Positions 12,122 to 24,100 are shown, numbered from the stretch's first letter. The stretch: DNA of 64,000 nucleotides from Cryptomeria japonica (GCF_030272615.1 NC_081412.1:480181157-480245156); one strand, 5' to 3'. Notes: a model not told the origin generated them from the letters alone. Translations and numbers: made by a program.

Positions 12122-12278
12122 TTTTCGAGAGATCGCCCGATTTTTCGAAATTTTTCGGCCCATCTCTCGAGGGGGCATACCACCCATTAAATTAACATTT
12201 TAATGGGGCATTTCTTCACACCAGTTTTTCTTTCTTTGAAACGACGCGATAAACCGCACCGTCTCAAAGAGGGGCAAA
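12122..12278 (+). promoter_or_regulatory. Hairpin cluster and polypurine tract in front of LTR A
   Basis: This 157-bp piece is repeated at 13681-13837 with only two differences. It holds three inverted repeats: TCGAGAGAT at 12125-12133 with ATCTCTCGA at 12162-12170; CCCATTAAA at 12183-12191 with TTTAATGGG at 12199-12207; and an imperfect stem at 12234-12248 with 12255-12269. The purine run aaagaggggcaaa (12266-12278) abuts the TGTAG start of the LTR and is the likely plus-strand primer. Confidence 0.75.
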
Positions 12279-13680
12279 TGTAGTCACATAAATCTGTCCA
12301 TTTTAATTAAATGAATATTTCGTATTTATTTGATTAAAAATCCACTAGCCACCAGTTAATTGAATTAATATTTAATTAATTCATCCTCAAATATTCTTCT
12401 ATTAATTAAATAAATTATTCAATTTATTTTAATTAATTCATTAAACCAAATACAAATCAATTAAATAAATAAAATCAATTTATTTAATTAAATCCCCCTT
12501 TTCCTCTTTTAAATAAATTAAATAAAACATTTATTTAAATCATTATCCCCACCCCACTTGCATTTTCCTACAAATGCAACTTGCACACATTTTGAAATAA
12601 ATGAATTTTTATTTTAAATAAAATCCTATTTTCCCTCACCCACCAAATCCACTTGCAAAATCTAATCCCCTTCCTAATTAGCCTAATCCATCCCCTAATT
12701 ATTGTCACATTCCTAAGCAAAATGGAGTCACTTCTCAAAGCCTAAAAGTCTTTGATAGCCATTAAAGGCTTCCAACCTTCAACCACTAAATGTCTCAAAG
12801 TCTTGGATAACCTTTGAAAGCTTCCAACCTTCAACCACTTAATCCACAAAGTCTTCAAAAACCATTAATGGTTAACCCAAACCCTCCTACATGGTTAAAA
12901 CATTTGTTTTGACTCAACCTCTACCCAACCCAAGGGTCTTATCAAGCCTTTAATGCTTTGACCATGATTATCTCTTAATCATTTGCACAAAGGTTTATCC
13001 TTGCATTAACTCCTAATCCAGTGGGTAATCCTAATTTAGGCTTGACCCTTACCTTCTAGATAACCATGAGGTCTCCTCAGGCATTTAATGCCTCCAACCT
13101 CTTCTCTCAACCCAATCTTATGTTGACACTTGTCACCATTTCATTGGTGCAAATTGTGCACATGGATCCCCAACTTTCAAGCTTGACCCTTGATTAAACC
13201 TTTCAATCCTGGCCATCCATTGCTCCATTTTTCCTATAAATAGAGCCCATTCCTTCATAATCCAGATCCTGAAAACTTGTAAGCATTTAGACTATAGCCA
13301 TTTTAGAGAGCATTTTAGCATAGCATAACTAAATCTTGTCTTTTTGGTTAAAATACATCATTTTAGCATTACTATTAGCTTTTCATTTCATATTTGGAGC
13401 TATTATACAAATCTCAATCCTCCATAAGCATCCATAGTGCAAAAAGCTGCTGAGAGCTACACTATTTTGGAACTTGGAGAGGAGAGGAACAAGGGAGAAA
13501 GAGCTAATATCATGTTGAGAGATAGTTGGAGATATCTCATTGTCTTACTTCTTTAGTTAGATTCATTAGCATGTTTTTAGTGTCTCCTTTGGAATGCCTT
13601 CATATGTTTTAGTTTTCGATTGACTAACACTAATGTTTTGTGTGTTTTGTGTTGATTGATCTTAGACTAATCTTGTGCCA
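12279..13680 (+). mobile_element. LTR A of element 1 (3' LTR)
   Basis: The LTR starts TGTAGTCACATAAATC after the polypurine tract and ends CTTGTGCCA; its length is 1,402 bp. The first 250 bp is very AT-rich with many taattaaat words. A TATA box lies at 13235-13243. It is a near copy of LTR B (roughly 4 percent differences in the first 230 bp by eye) and a more distant relative of the LTR at 60352. Confidence 0.85.
13235..13243 (+). promoter_or_regulatory. TATA box of LTR A
   Basis: The word TATAAATAG followed by agcccattcc is conserved in LTR B (14814-14822) and, as TATAAATATA, in the LTR of element 4 (61361-61370), where it also lies toward the 3' half of the LTR. It fits the RNA polymerase II promoter that starts element transcription. 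Confidence 0.65.
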
Positions 13681-13837
13681 TTTTCGAGAGAACGCCCGAT
13701 TTTTTGAAATTTTTCGGCCCATCTCTCGAGGGGGCATACCACCCATTAAATTAACATTTTAATGGGGCATTTCTTCACACCAGTTTTTCTTTCTTTGAAA
13801 CGACGCGATAAACCGCACCGTCTCAAAGAGGGGCAAA
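13681..13837 (+). repeat. Second copy of the 157-bp pre-LTR segment
   Basis: It starts exactly at the base after the CCA end of LTR A and ends at the base before LTR B. It carries the same polypurine tract and hairpins as 12122-12278. Two substitutions are seen; one changes the last pair of the first stem. Length is conserved at 157 bp. Confidence 0.9.
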
Positions 13838-15257
13838 TGTAGTCACATAAATCTGTCCATTTTAATTAAATGAATATTTCGTATTTATTTGATTAAAAAT
13901 CCACTAGCCATCAGTTAATTAAATTAATATTTAATTAATTCATCCCCAAACATTCTTCTATTAATTAAATAAATTATTCAATTTATTTTAATTAATTCAT
14001 TAAATCAAATTTCAACCAATTAAATAAATAAAATCAATTTATTTAATTAAAATTCCTTTTCCTCTTTTAAATAAATTAAATAAAACATTTATTTAAATCA
14101 TTATCCCCACCCCACTTGCATTTTCCTACAAATGCAACTTGCACACATTATTGAAATAAATGAATTTTTATTTCAATAAAATCCTATTTTCCCTCACCCA
14201 CCAAATCCACTTGCAAAATCTAATCCCCTTCTAGATTCTTCTAAACCCTTCCTAATTAGCCTAAACCATTTCCTAAATATTGTCACATTCCTAAGCAAAA
14301 TGGAGTCACTTCTCAAATGGCCCAAAGTCTTGGATAACCATTGAAGGTTTTCAACCTTCAACCACCAAAAACCCCAAAGTCTTTGAAAACCATTAAAGGC
14401 TTCCAACTTTCAACCACTTAATTCCCCAAAGTCTCCAATAACCATTAATTGTTAATTCAACCCTCCCACATGGTTAAAACATTTGTTTGACTCAACCTCT
14501 ACCCAACCACAAAGGTCTCATCAAGCATTTAATACTTTGACCATGATTATCTCTTAATCATTTGCACAAAGGTTTATCCTTGGATTAACTCCTAATCCAA
14601 TGGGTAATCCTAATTTAGGCTTGACCCTTAGCCTTTAGATAACCATGAGGTCTTCTCAGGCCTTTAATGCCTCCAACCTCTTCTCTCAACCCAATCCTGT
14701 GTTGACACTTGTCACTATTTTATTGGTGCCAATTGTGCACATGGATCCCCAACTTTCAAGCTTGACCCTTGATTAAACCTTTCAATCCTGGCCATCCATT
14801 GCTCCATTTTTCCTATAAATAGAGCCCATTCCTTCATAATCCAGATCCTGAAAACTTGTAAGCATTTAGACTATAGCCATTTTAGAGAGCATTTTAGCAT
14901 AGCATAACTAAATCTTGTCTTTTTGGTTAAAATACTTCATTTTAGCATTAAAATAGCTTTTCATTTCATATTTAGAGCTATTCTATAAATCTCAATCCTC
15001 CATAAGCATCCATAGTGCAAAAAGCTGCTGAGAGCTACACTATTTTGGAACTTGGAGAGGAGAGGAACAAGGGAGAAGGAACTAAGAGTATGTTAGGAGG
15101 TATTTGGAGATGCCTCGTCATGTTTGCTTTGATAGTTAAATATGCTTGCATGCTTATAGTCTCTCTTTTGGTATGCCTTTTTAGATTAGTTTTCGATTGA
15201 CTAACACTAATGTTTTCTATGTTTTGTGTTGATTGATCTTAGACTAATCTTGTGCCA
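13838..15257 (+). mobile_element. LTR B, tandem second LTR of element 1
   Basis: TGTAGTCACATAAATC to CTTGTGCCA, 1,420 bp, in the same orientation as LTR A and with the same TATA box (14814-14822). The sequence after it (tttaggaggg) is coding sequence of element 2, so 15257/15258 is the insertion junction. The structure LTR-157 bp-LTR is most simply a tandem element that lost almost its whole second internal region, or an unequal exchange. Confidence 0.85.
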
Positions 15258-18200
15258 TTTAGGAGGGCATCAAAAACATTATAGAAACAGAGTTTGGGAT
15301 GAGATAGAATTTTTTGATGCTTTTTCAATTGTAGCTATACCAAGAGAGCAAAACACTAGGGTGGATTCCTTGGCCGTGTCAGCTTCTCTCTTGTTACCTC
15401 ACCTAGACTTTAAGAATGATTCTTATAGAATTGAAATGATTTATAGACCTAGTGTTCCTAACAATGTGAATCATTGGCAAGTTTTTGATAAAGATGTCAG
15501 ATTAAGGATTTTCTGGAGTGTACCTGTTCCTTTGTCCAATCATATTTTGAGGGTTCTGAAGATAGTTGTAAGGAATTTTGTCCAGACCCTGGTATTGATT
15601 CTGATAAGAATTTCATTCAGCTGAAAAGGAACATAATCCCAAAAGGTTTGGTGACTCTAGAGAGGTTTTTCACCCGTAATGATATGTTCATTGGTAAGAA
15701 AACTCCTGATGAAGATAGTAAGGTAGGTTGTGAAAAGATAAATCTTGGTGATGAATCTAATCCTAAAATGGTAACAATCAGCAAAAGTTGCTCTTCTGAG
15801 GAGAAACAAATGCTCAATGAGTTATTGAAAGAATACATTGATGTGTTCGCTTGGTCTTATGATGATTTGAAGGAATTTAGGAATGGTCATTTTCAACATC
15901 ATATTCCGTTGAAACCTGGTGTTTCTCCTTTTAGGCAAAAACTGAGAAATTTCAACCCCATAATGGCAGAAGCAATTTTCAAGGAAGTAGATAAAATGTT
16001 AAAAGCTAGGATCATATATCCTATTCATCACTCCACTTGGGTGGCCAATATAGTGCCCGTGAGGAAGAAAAATGGGGAAATTAGGATTTGTGTAGATTTT
16101 CGCAATGTGAACCAGGCAAGTCTTAAAGATAACTATGCTTTACCCAACATGGACCATATTTTGCAGACAGTAGCTGGGTCAGAAATGATGTCAATGTTAG
16201 ATGGTTTTTCTAGCTACAATCAAATTAGTTTTACATAAAATAAACAGTATAAAACAACATTTGTCACCCCTTGGGGAACATTTGCATATAATCGTATGCC
16301 TTTTGGTCTGATTAATGTCGGAGCAACGTTTCAAAGGCCATGGATTCTTCTTTTAGGGATTTTCATGACAGAAATATTGTAGTCTACCTAGATGACTTGA
16401 CTGGCTTCTCCAAAGTAAGAAAGAATCATCTTCAAGATCCGAGGGAAGTTCTGCAATGTTGTCGAGAACATGGTATCTCCTTGAATCCAAAGAAGTCAGT
16501 TTTCTATGTAACTGAGGGAAAATTATTGGGGCATATCATTTTGAAAGAAGTTTTCAAGATTGATCCAGAAAGAGTCAATGCAATCCAACACCTCATCTTG
16601 CCTTCAAACCAGACTGGACTACGGTCATTTTTTGGTCAAGTAAATTTCTTGAGAAGGTTTGTACCTGAATTCGCAAAAACTACTAAGCACATCATCAGCT
16701 TGTTGAGTGAGAGGTACCCCTTTAAATGGTCTGTTGAAGCTAAAGAAGCTTTTGGAAAGATTAAGAGCTCAGTTGCCAATGCACCAACTCTCATCGCCCT
16801 AGATTTTAAAAAGGATTTTATCATATACTGTTATGCCTCAAAACATACAATGTCAGGAATATTGCTACAGGTAGATGGATCTGGCGTTGAAGCACCCATA
16901 GCATTCATGAGCGTCCCCCTTAAGAAACATGAACTTCAGTATTCACTCTTAGAGAAACAGGCCTTTGCCGTGGTTAAAGATGTAAAACAATTCTGGTATT
17001 ATATTTTGCATTCTCATTATGTGGTGTTTGTTCTGGATTCGGCAGTAAAAAGCATTTTGACTCAACAAGAAGTTGGGCTTAACAAAAGACCAACATGGGT
17101 AACAAAAATTCAAGAATATGATTTGGATACTCGTCCTACAAAGATGGTCATAGGGCAGGGTTTATGCAAATTGATTGCAGAAAATAGGGTAGAAACGGAT
17201 GAGGGGCTACCATTGACTCTTTTTGTTGGTTTGCAAGATACATAGTTTTTTGATGTGGCTTATTACCTGACCTATGGTAGCTGCCCGGGTCATTTGTCAA
17301 CCAAAGAACAAAGGAATCTCAAAATAAAAGAAGCTAAATATGTTATCTGGCAAGATGTTTTGTATAAGAAGGGCTTGGATGGTACCTATTTGAGATGTGT
17401 AGATAAGCCACAACAACAAAAACTTCTAGAAGTTTATCACAATGAAGCATGCGGTCAACATTTCTCATCCTCAGTAACCGCTTTCAAGATTTTAAGAAAC
17501 TATTTTTATTGGCTTGGTATGTTTCATGATGCATATACTTATGTTAAGGAATGTGAAAAATGTCAACTGTTCTCTCGAAAACCACATTTAGCTACTCTAC
17601 CTTTAAGGATTGTGGTAGTTGATGAACCTTTCAAGCAATGGGTAATTGATTTCATTGGTCCAATAAATCCTTATTCCAGCATCGGCCATGTGTATATTCT
17701 GACAGCAACAAATTATTTTACTTAGTGGGTGGAAGTTGTTCCCACTAAGAAGGCAAACTCAGAGGTCGTATGTGATTTTCTCAAGGATTTCATTTTAGTC
17801 CTTTTTGGGGTCCCTCAGAAGATTGTAGCAGATAATGCATCGTATTTCTCCTCTAAAGAATTGAATATGTTCTGTTATGAACATCAAATTACTCTTTCAA
17901 ATTCCTCTAATTACTTTCCTCAAGGTAATGGGTTGGCAGAATTGAGCAACAAGAACCTGGTAACCATGATGAAGAAGTTAGTTGATGATAATGCTCAAAA
18001 CTGGCATAAAAAGGTATATGAAGCCTTATGGGTGGATAGAATTACTCCCAAAAGAGCAATTGGAATGGCACCTTATGAATTGGTGTATGGCATTGGTGCA
18101 AAGGTTTCTTTACCTCTGGAATTGGCAGCAGCAAGGCTTCAAACTGTAATTGAGGACTCCTTTTTCCAAAATGCTTTAGAAATGAGATTCATGTAGTTGA

Positions 18201-18499
18201 TGACATTGGAAGAGGAAAGAGAGATATTAGTGGATAGAATTACTGAGCATCAGAACAGGGTGAAGAGAATATTTGATATGAGAGCTCGACCAAGAGGTTT
18301 TCTAAAAGGAGATGAAGTGCTGTTGTGGGACAAAAGAAGGGAACAAAAGGGTGCCCATGGAAAATTTGATTGACTGTGGAAAGGTCCGTTCAAGATCCAT
18401 GAAGTAGTGGGACCGAATGCATTAAGACTGAATTATTCTGATGGAACGGTTATGCCCTATACCTATAATGGGCAAGACTTGAAGCTCTATAAACTTTGA
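15258..18499 (+). pseudogene. pol of element 2: RNase H end, RT, RNase H, integrase
   Basis: It starts in the C-terminal part of an archaeal-type RNase H (YRNRVWDEIEFFDAF, PREQNTRVDSLAVSAS at 15290-15400). A linker with NIIPKGLVTLERFF follows, then RT (ICVDFRNVNQASLKDNYALP, MLDGFSSYNQI, VVYLDD near 16380), a gypsy RNase H and an integrase with VYHNEACGQH, ECEKC, VIDFIGP, IVADNAS and GLAELSNKN. Breaks: a frameshift near 15550, TAA near 16237, a one-base loss near 16337, and stops at 17243, 17723, 18194 and about 18373. Several stops fit CAG-to-TAG or TGG-to-TAG/TGA changes. The RNase H before the RT is the reverse of the order in element 1. Confidence 0.83.
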
Positions 18500-19441
18500 A
18501 ATCTGTGATCAAGAGTTCCTGTACATAGTAGGTTAGCGGTTTGTTTTGTATCTTTTTGGTGTGCATCCTTTTGTCCCCTTTCTATTTTTGTTGTGCGAAA
18601 CCAGAGATTTAGGGTTCTTTGCATTTTTCACAAAATACAATCCCCAATCAGAGCCAATGTTATCTTGTCATTCGTCCCTCATAACAAGAGTAAGTCACCA
18701 TACAAAATTTTATTTGAGTCTTTATCTTGTTGAAAATTCATTGGTTCAATCCTTAATCCGTTTGTAAATCATCTTTTAATTCGTAGCACCAACTTTTAAT
18801 GGTCTGTTTGAACCCCATGAACTCATTGACCCATTTTGAAGGGAGTTCATAATGTTCATTTAGGTACCGCAGGTTCAAGGCTATGTCTAGAATATTTCAG
18901 GCTAACGTTCACTCGAGTGTTTTGCAGTAGTTCTATTTCATGGTCCCTGATAATGTTTTCATATCCTCTTTCCCCAGATCGTGAACCGTTTGAACCTAGT
19001 TCAAATAGTTCAGCGATGTTCAACATATTCAAAAAAGTTCAAAGGCTAACGACGGTTAACAAAAGTTGACCTTTTCAAAGTAAAATTTCCTTGGCATGGC
19101 ATACGCCTTGAACTACCTAAACCCTCATGAAGTCAGTTCAAGTTGTTCATGCGTGTTCAAATCAGGTGGGTCCCATGGACTAAAAGACATGATGGTGCAT
19201 TTATTGCTAAGTATGATGAAGATTGAACCATATCTTGGGTGACGTCAACTGACCAATTTTTCAAGGCAAGTAATCTTGGGAATTGGTGGTTTCTCAAAAA
19301 ATGCCGCCATGCATTCAATGCACGCGTGTGATGTCAAATCCCAATGCTCAGCACATTTGAGTTGACGATCAGAATTAATGCACTAAATAAGTTCGTATCA
19401 CTTCTTTTGCTATATGGTATGAAGTGATTGATTTTTGAAAC
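18500..19441 (+). other. Non-coding spacer between integrase and extra ORF
   Basis: No gene is seen in this 0.9-kb stretch. It lies between the end of pol and the coding-like region at 19442. Short words such as gttcaaa and agttca recur near 18870-19180, but I see no defined repeat. Confidence 0.5.
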
Positions 19442-20987
19442 TTGTTCTTCATTGCTGCGGAGTATTTGATAGGAGGTTTGTTTGCTGGTAGTCATCTAAT
19501 TGGTCTCAACTATGCAGGTAAAGATAAGAAGCCATCTCACACCAAGCACAATCCTAATCCGGCTCTGGACTTTTCTGCTCCTCGATATACAAGGTCACGG
19601 AGTGCTGCACAGAAGAAAATGGACCAAGTCAAAGACATAGAGGCAAAAGACAAAATCCTTGATACTCAGATTTTCGAAGTCAAGGACCTTGACAACGACA
19701 TTGTCAACACCATGGATTCTCATGCAGTTACTGTAGCTATGACACCGCCACCTAAAGTGACAGGAGGAACAACTAGTTCAAGTGTAACTCCTAAATGGCT
19801 AACCACTTCAGTAAGCAAGAAACGAAGTTTCATTCCAGTGTCCATCCCAATTTAGGACATGGTGGTTAAATACACAGAGAAGGGTCCCAAATAGAAGAAG
19901 TTCAAAAGAACTGCCAGATCGGATGCTGACGAAAAGACCGGGAGGTGGAGTGCTGAAATTGCTTCCTATAAGCCCAAAGATGAGAATAAGGAGGTGAATG
20001 CAGAGGATTTTGAGGTTACCAAAGTAGACCTCGGGAACATGAGCAGAGACTCCGACAACCACCTTTTCCAAGTATTGGCTAAGAAGATGCTCACCAGGTC
20101 AGAAAAAGATGGGCAAGAGAAAAAAGAGCTGAAACAGCATATCAAGATTCTAGCTCAATTCATTGATAGCATAGGTTGTTTTGAAGCACTTCCCATATCC
20201 CATGCTTCAGAAAGCTTTGACCCTACTTCACCAGAGAACAAAAAGCTAATGAATTAAGTTCAGCAAGTCAAGAGAATCGTAGGGGCTATAGAGAAATGGA
20301 TTGAAGGAGTGATTAGAGATGGTGAAAAATATATCACAAGCTCTAGGAAGCTATGCGACAAGATGCAAAACCTCACTGCGGAGATTCAGAATCAGACTAT
20401 GCCATGGTAAAAAGAAGAGCATAAATGGGAAAATGTATCACCCATGCTTACCAAGATAGAAGAATATGGAGCCACAAAGTTTTTAGTAGAAAATTCAATT
20501 AAGTCAGTAACGGATGAGTGTCAACTCTTCGTATTGAAGAAAACTATAGCATGGCAGGTAATGACATTCAAGTTTGTGATTTATGATGTCAGGGCCTCTA
20601 TTTACAAGATTCAAGAACTTTAGTGTAGCTTAGTCAATGATAATAAAGTGGTTAATCTAGACCATGATTTTGCAATTAGGACTTTGCGGGCTAAACACAT
20701 AGGATGCGGTGAAGGCTTTTAGGCTGCACATGGAGAAAGTTGAGGCCAAAGGCAATTTTACTCCCGAAGATATAACACAAATCGCCCGAATCGAGTCCAT
20801 GACATTTATTTGTAACGATCAGTTACCTAAGCATGCCGAGAAAATGGTGAAGCACGGGTGGGACAAGGAAGCCACAAAAGCAAAGATCAATGCCATGAAA
20901 AACCTAAGTCAAACTATAATTTAGGAGCTTGCAACCGCCCACGATGCCCAGAAAAGTGGAGAGGATGACGATGGAAAAGAGGCATAA
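19442..20987 (+). pseudogene. Extra ORF downstream of integrase, unknown function
   Basis: A coding-like frame of about 500 codons follows pol on the same strand. It is interrupted by stops at 19853 (TAG), 20255 (TAA) and later ones near 20408 and 20621, most of which fit a lost glutamine, and by a frameshift near 20700. It ends at TAA 20985-20987. The N-terminal part is basic (PRYTRSRSAAQKKMDQ); the middle and end are rich in K, E, Q and L with heptad-like spacing (EKKELKQHIKILAQFIDSIG, QQVKRIVGAIEKWIEGVI), suggesting a coiled coil. I see no signal peptide or transmembrane segment, so an envelope protein is not supported. The true start is uncertain: the sequence ctatgcaggtaaag near 19513 could be a splice acceptor. 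Confidence 0.55.
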
Positions 20988-22261
20988 CGAGATGATAATG
21001 CATTGTTTTTATTTGTTATGTTTTTCATAATCTGGCAATGACTTCGAGACATTTGTCCCGCAAATACTCTGTTGGATTTTATAACTATTTCAGAGGAGGT
21101 TGGTTTTTCAAGGAGACCTCCTCTATTCTTTAAATACTACTATAAATTAGATTAAGACAGATAGAGAAGGGGTTAGAATTAGATACTTAGATTGTTAGAA
21201 GTTTTGTTTGGTTTGGAAGGAAGTAATTAGTTTTTCACAATCTGAAGTTAGAAAGAACTTATACGTGTATTGTTATGTCTTTGTTGCATGGAATACATAT
21301 ATAAAAATCATATGCATTTTGAGGAGTAAAATCTTTGAGTTTTGAATCCGTGGAGTAGTATTTCTTTGCAGATATTAATCTAAATCAAACGAATGTGGTT
21401 ACCTTTCTAATGGTAGATGTTGTCATTAATCTGGAGCCCCCCTTTCTATGTGGTTCTAAAAGGATATATGTTTGAAAAGAGACTTTATTTCTCTTGCTTA
21501 TTTTCTATGAAGTGTTGAATCGGTGTTTTTGAACTTTGTTTCAGTTACCTCTTGTTTACATGGTGAAGCATCTTGAAGAATAGTTTTTGTGAAATATTTG
21601 TAAATTGTTAGCCTCACATCTAAGAATGAAGTAGGCAACCTTACGTGCTTTCAGGTTAAAAGCATACCAGTTTATTTAGTTAGATTATTCCCTGAATAAC
21701 TAATGGAGGGAGTTGTACCTATCAAAAATTTAGAGGGAAGTGATGCATACCACACTTACCCAACTGTTTAGTTGAACTTTTGTCTTTTGAAGAGGGTGGT
21801 AGAGCTTTGAATTAATTTAATTAGAAGAAGGACAAAATCTGTTCACTAACAACTTGTACTTGTGATGATGTACCTTAGAGATTTTCACCACAATATTTTC
21901 CAAAGCCAAAGTACGAAGACAACGTTCTTCTTTTTGTTGGCCTCTCATGGCCTTCCCCACATTCAGGTTTCCTACCCTTCTTCATGCTCAACATCTCCAA
22001 TAAAATAAAGGCTGCCAAAATAATATCAATTTGTTGAAGAAGCAACAATAGACTATAAAATATAAGATATGTTTCATTGGCCCTACGACCTACAATCTAG
22101 ATTTTTGAGGTCTGAATCTCTCGGCTGACCACTTGGCATTGACAAGTCCCCACTGAATAAGAATGAATTCAATAGTGCAAACAAATATAAATACATTCAA
22201 AATAATATTATAACACGTCAAAAATATGATTGCTCACCTTTAGGTCACTAGCAGTTGCCAA
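20988..22261 (+). other. Non-coding flank left of element 3; stem-loop at 21092-21124
   Basis: No gene is seen. AGAGGAGGT (21092-21100) and ACCTCCTCT (21116-21124) form a perfect 9-bp stem with a 15-base loop. A tatataaaa word lies near 21297. The stretch may include the 3' LTR of element 2, but I found no second copy to compare. Confidence 0.45.
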
Positions 22262-22266
22262 TGCAG
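22262..22266. repeat. Target-site duplication TGCAG, left of element 3
   Basis: TGCAG stands directly before the TGTAG start of the 5' LTR and again directly after the end of the 3' LTR at 38708-38712. A perfect 5-bp duplication is what a Ty3/gypsy integrase makes. Confidence 0.92.
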
Positions 22267-24098
22267 TGTAGTACCCCTACTCATTTGAACTTATTAGACT
22301 CATATTTTACTATTGTTTACTTTCAGTGGATACATTACCATGATGTGTTAATCAGACTTATATGACATTATTTCATGCTTTATCTGGATATGAGATGTAT
22401 AATTTATTTGCAGTATTTCAGTACTTATGAATTGTGGTATTTTATGGATTATTGCTATGTACTGACACTTTACTTTATCTATGCAATGTGTAATTATATG
22501 TTGTGTGTCTACGAGTGTATTGGATGCAAGGGGATGATTTTACTTCACTCACTCCGGTGAGACAGGGAATGCTGTGATTCTCCTTCATTGGCGTGCATGT
22601 CGTGTTTTCTATATTGTATATATGCATGTGTGGTTCAGTGATGCAGGATATTGCAGGTACAAGTACCGGGTAGGTACGGGGTATCGTCTCCACCTGGCTT
22701 CACAAGTCAGAGTGTGCCTTATATTGTCCGATGGAAGTGGAGGAGGTAGTAGTTGACCCTATTTTACCCAGTTACACTCTTGTGAGTATAGTCAGTTGGT
22801 CAACCTGTCAGTTTGTTCAGCCTTCGTGTATTGTTGTTTGACTTTTTCTAAGTCTTTGCTTGGGGTTTGCTCAGTTTGTGTGATTAGTGGATTTAAATTA
22901 ATTAATTAAATTTATGGAGTTATCTCATAATATGTATTTTTGAATTATGTATTTTATGCATTGAGATTATAGATTTAGTTGATTAAAAGAAGTTATTAAA
23001 TTAAGTTGCAAGTTGCATGATATTAGAAATATATTTTATTTAAATTTTAGTGGAAAAATAAATTAGATTAATTTCATTTATTGTCTCCTAGAATTTTAAA
23101 TAAATAAAAGAATAAATAAATGAATAAAAGAATGAATAAATGAATAAAAGAATAAATTAGAATTAAAGTATTGCTTTAATTTCTTTATTTAGAAAATTAA
23201 TTAATTTGCATGAGAAAAGAAAAGAAAAAAATGATTTTTACTTATTGCATGTTAACTTATTCCTTTGTTAGAAAATTAGAAAAGAAAATAAAATTGCTTT
23301 TATTACAAAAAATTAAATATTAGGTTTTTTTTGGAAAAAATATATTCAACCTAGAATTTTAGTTTAAAAAGGGGAATATGTCTTTTATTTTGGGAGTCAA
23401 GGGAAAGAGTTAGGGATTTAGGTGAAGAGAAATTATTTGAAAGCTTGTTGAAGGATTGATTCTCTCCTACAAATTTCTTCCAGGAAAGCTATACCAGGTT
23501 GGGTGGCTTATTTTGATTGTTTGTTTTAAAGAAAATATTTCTATTTCTTCCCTCTTTCTGAATGATGTGTGTGTTAAAATGTTTGTCAAATCTAAAAATC
23601 ATGTCTGATTATTTCTTGTTCTTAGCTAAAGTCCATTCCTGAAATTAGTTCTATTTTATAGAAAGAAGTTATTTCCTGGGTGTTTATAGATTAAAATTTT
23701 GAAAAGATTGGGAAAAGTTAATATGGAAAATTTTGCCAAGATTTGGGAGGAATGGGATTTACCAGAGAAAATATTCCCTCTTGTTTGATTTTTGTTTCAA
23801 TATTTGGCTATGGCAGTCCTTTTTAATATTTGTGTATCTTTGTGAAATTATTAGTTACTATAGAAATAAATTTAATTATTAATTAAATTTATTGGATTAT
23901 TAAAAGTAAGGGAAAATTGTTTTATTATATTATTCTAGAGAAAATATGTATCTAGAATTAAATTGTATTGGAAATAAATTTTATTTTCAATAAAATTTAA
24001 GATTTTTAGGTTATTGAATCTTTAAATAAATAAAAAAATTCACCCTTTAGTTGCCTAGTTGTGTTGTTTTCCTTTAGGGTTCTTGGCAGGGCACTACA
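22267..24098 (+). mobile_element. 5' LTR of element 3
   Basis: The LTR runs from TGTAGTACCCC to GGGCACTACA, 1,832 bp, and its ends form the short inverted repeat TGTAG/CTACA. It is followed by two T and the primer binding site. A stretch near 23100-23160 has a variable number of aataaatgaataaaag units; the 3' LTR has fewer, which explains part of the length difference. Confidence 0.92.
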
Positions 24099-24100
24099 TT

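Larger units (their letters stand above)
1..15257 (+). mobile_element. Element 1: Ty3/gypsy LTR retrotransposon, Tat type (5' LTR left of window)
   Basis: A gag-protease-RT-RNaseH-second RNaseH-integrase coding block on the plus strand is preceded by a 2.4-kb leader and followed by a 2.5-kb non-coding region, a polypurine tract and LTR sequence. The second, archaeal-type RNase H between the usual RNase H and integrase is the hallmark of the plant Tat lineage. The leader resembles the one at 61941-64000 and the LTR resembles 60352-61940, which ties leader and LTR to one family. The right end is a tandem pair of LTRs, after which the sequence changes abruptly into the middle of another pol gene at 15258. 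I infer that element 1 inserted into element 2. Its 5' LTR and left target duplication are outside the window. Confidence 0.85.
15258..20987 (+). mobile_element. Element 2: decayed Tat-like Ty3/gypsy element, 3' part
   Basis: The left boundary is the end of LTR B, and the sequence begins inside an RNase H domain. The gag part should therefore lie left of element 1, outside the window. RT, RNase H and integrase follow, then an additional ORF. The frame is broken by several stops and at least two frameshifts. Its own 3' LTR may lie in 21000-22260 but I could not delimit it. Confidence 0.75.

Noticed and set aside
19442-20987. Reading the extra ORF as a viral-type envelope gene
   Set aside because: No signal peptide, transmembrane segment or cysteine-rich ectodomain is visible; it is soluble and coiled-coil-like.
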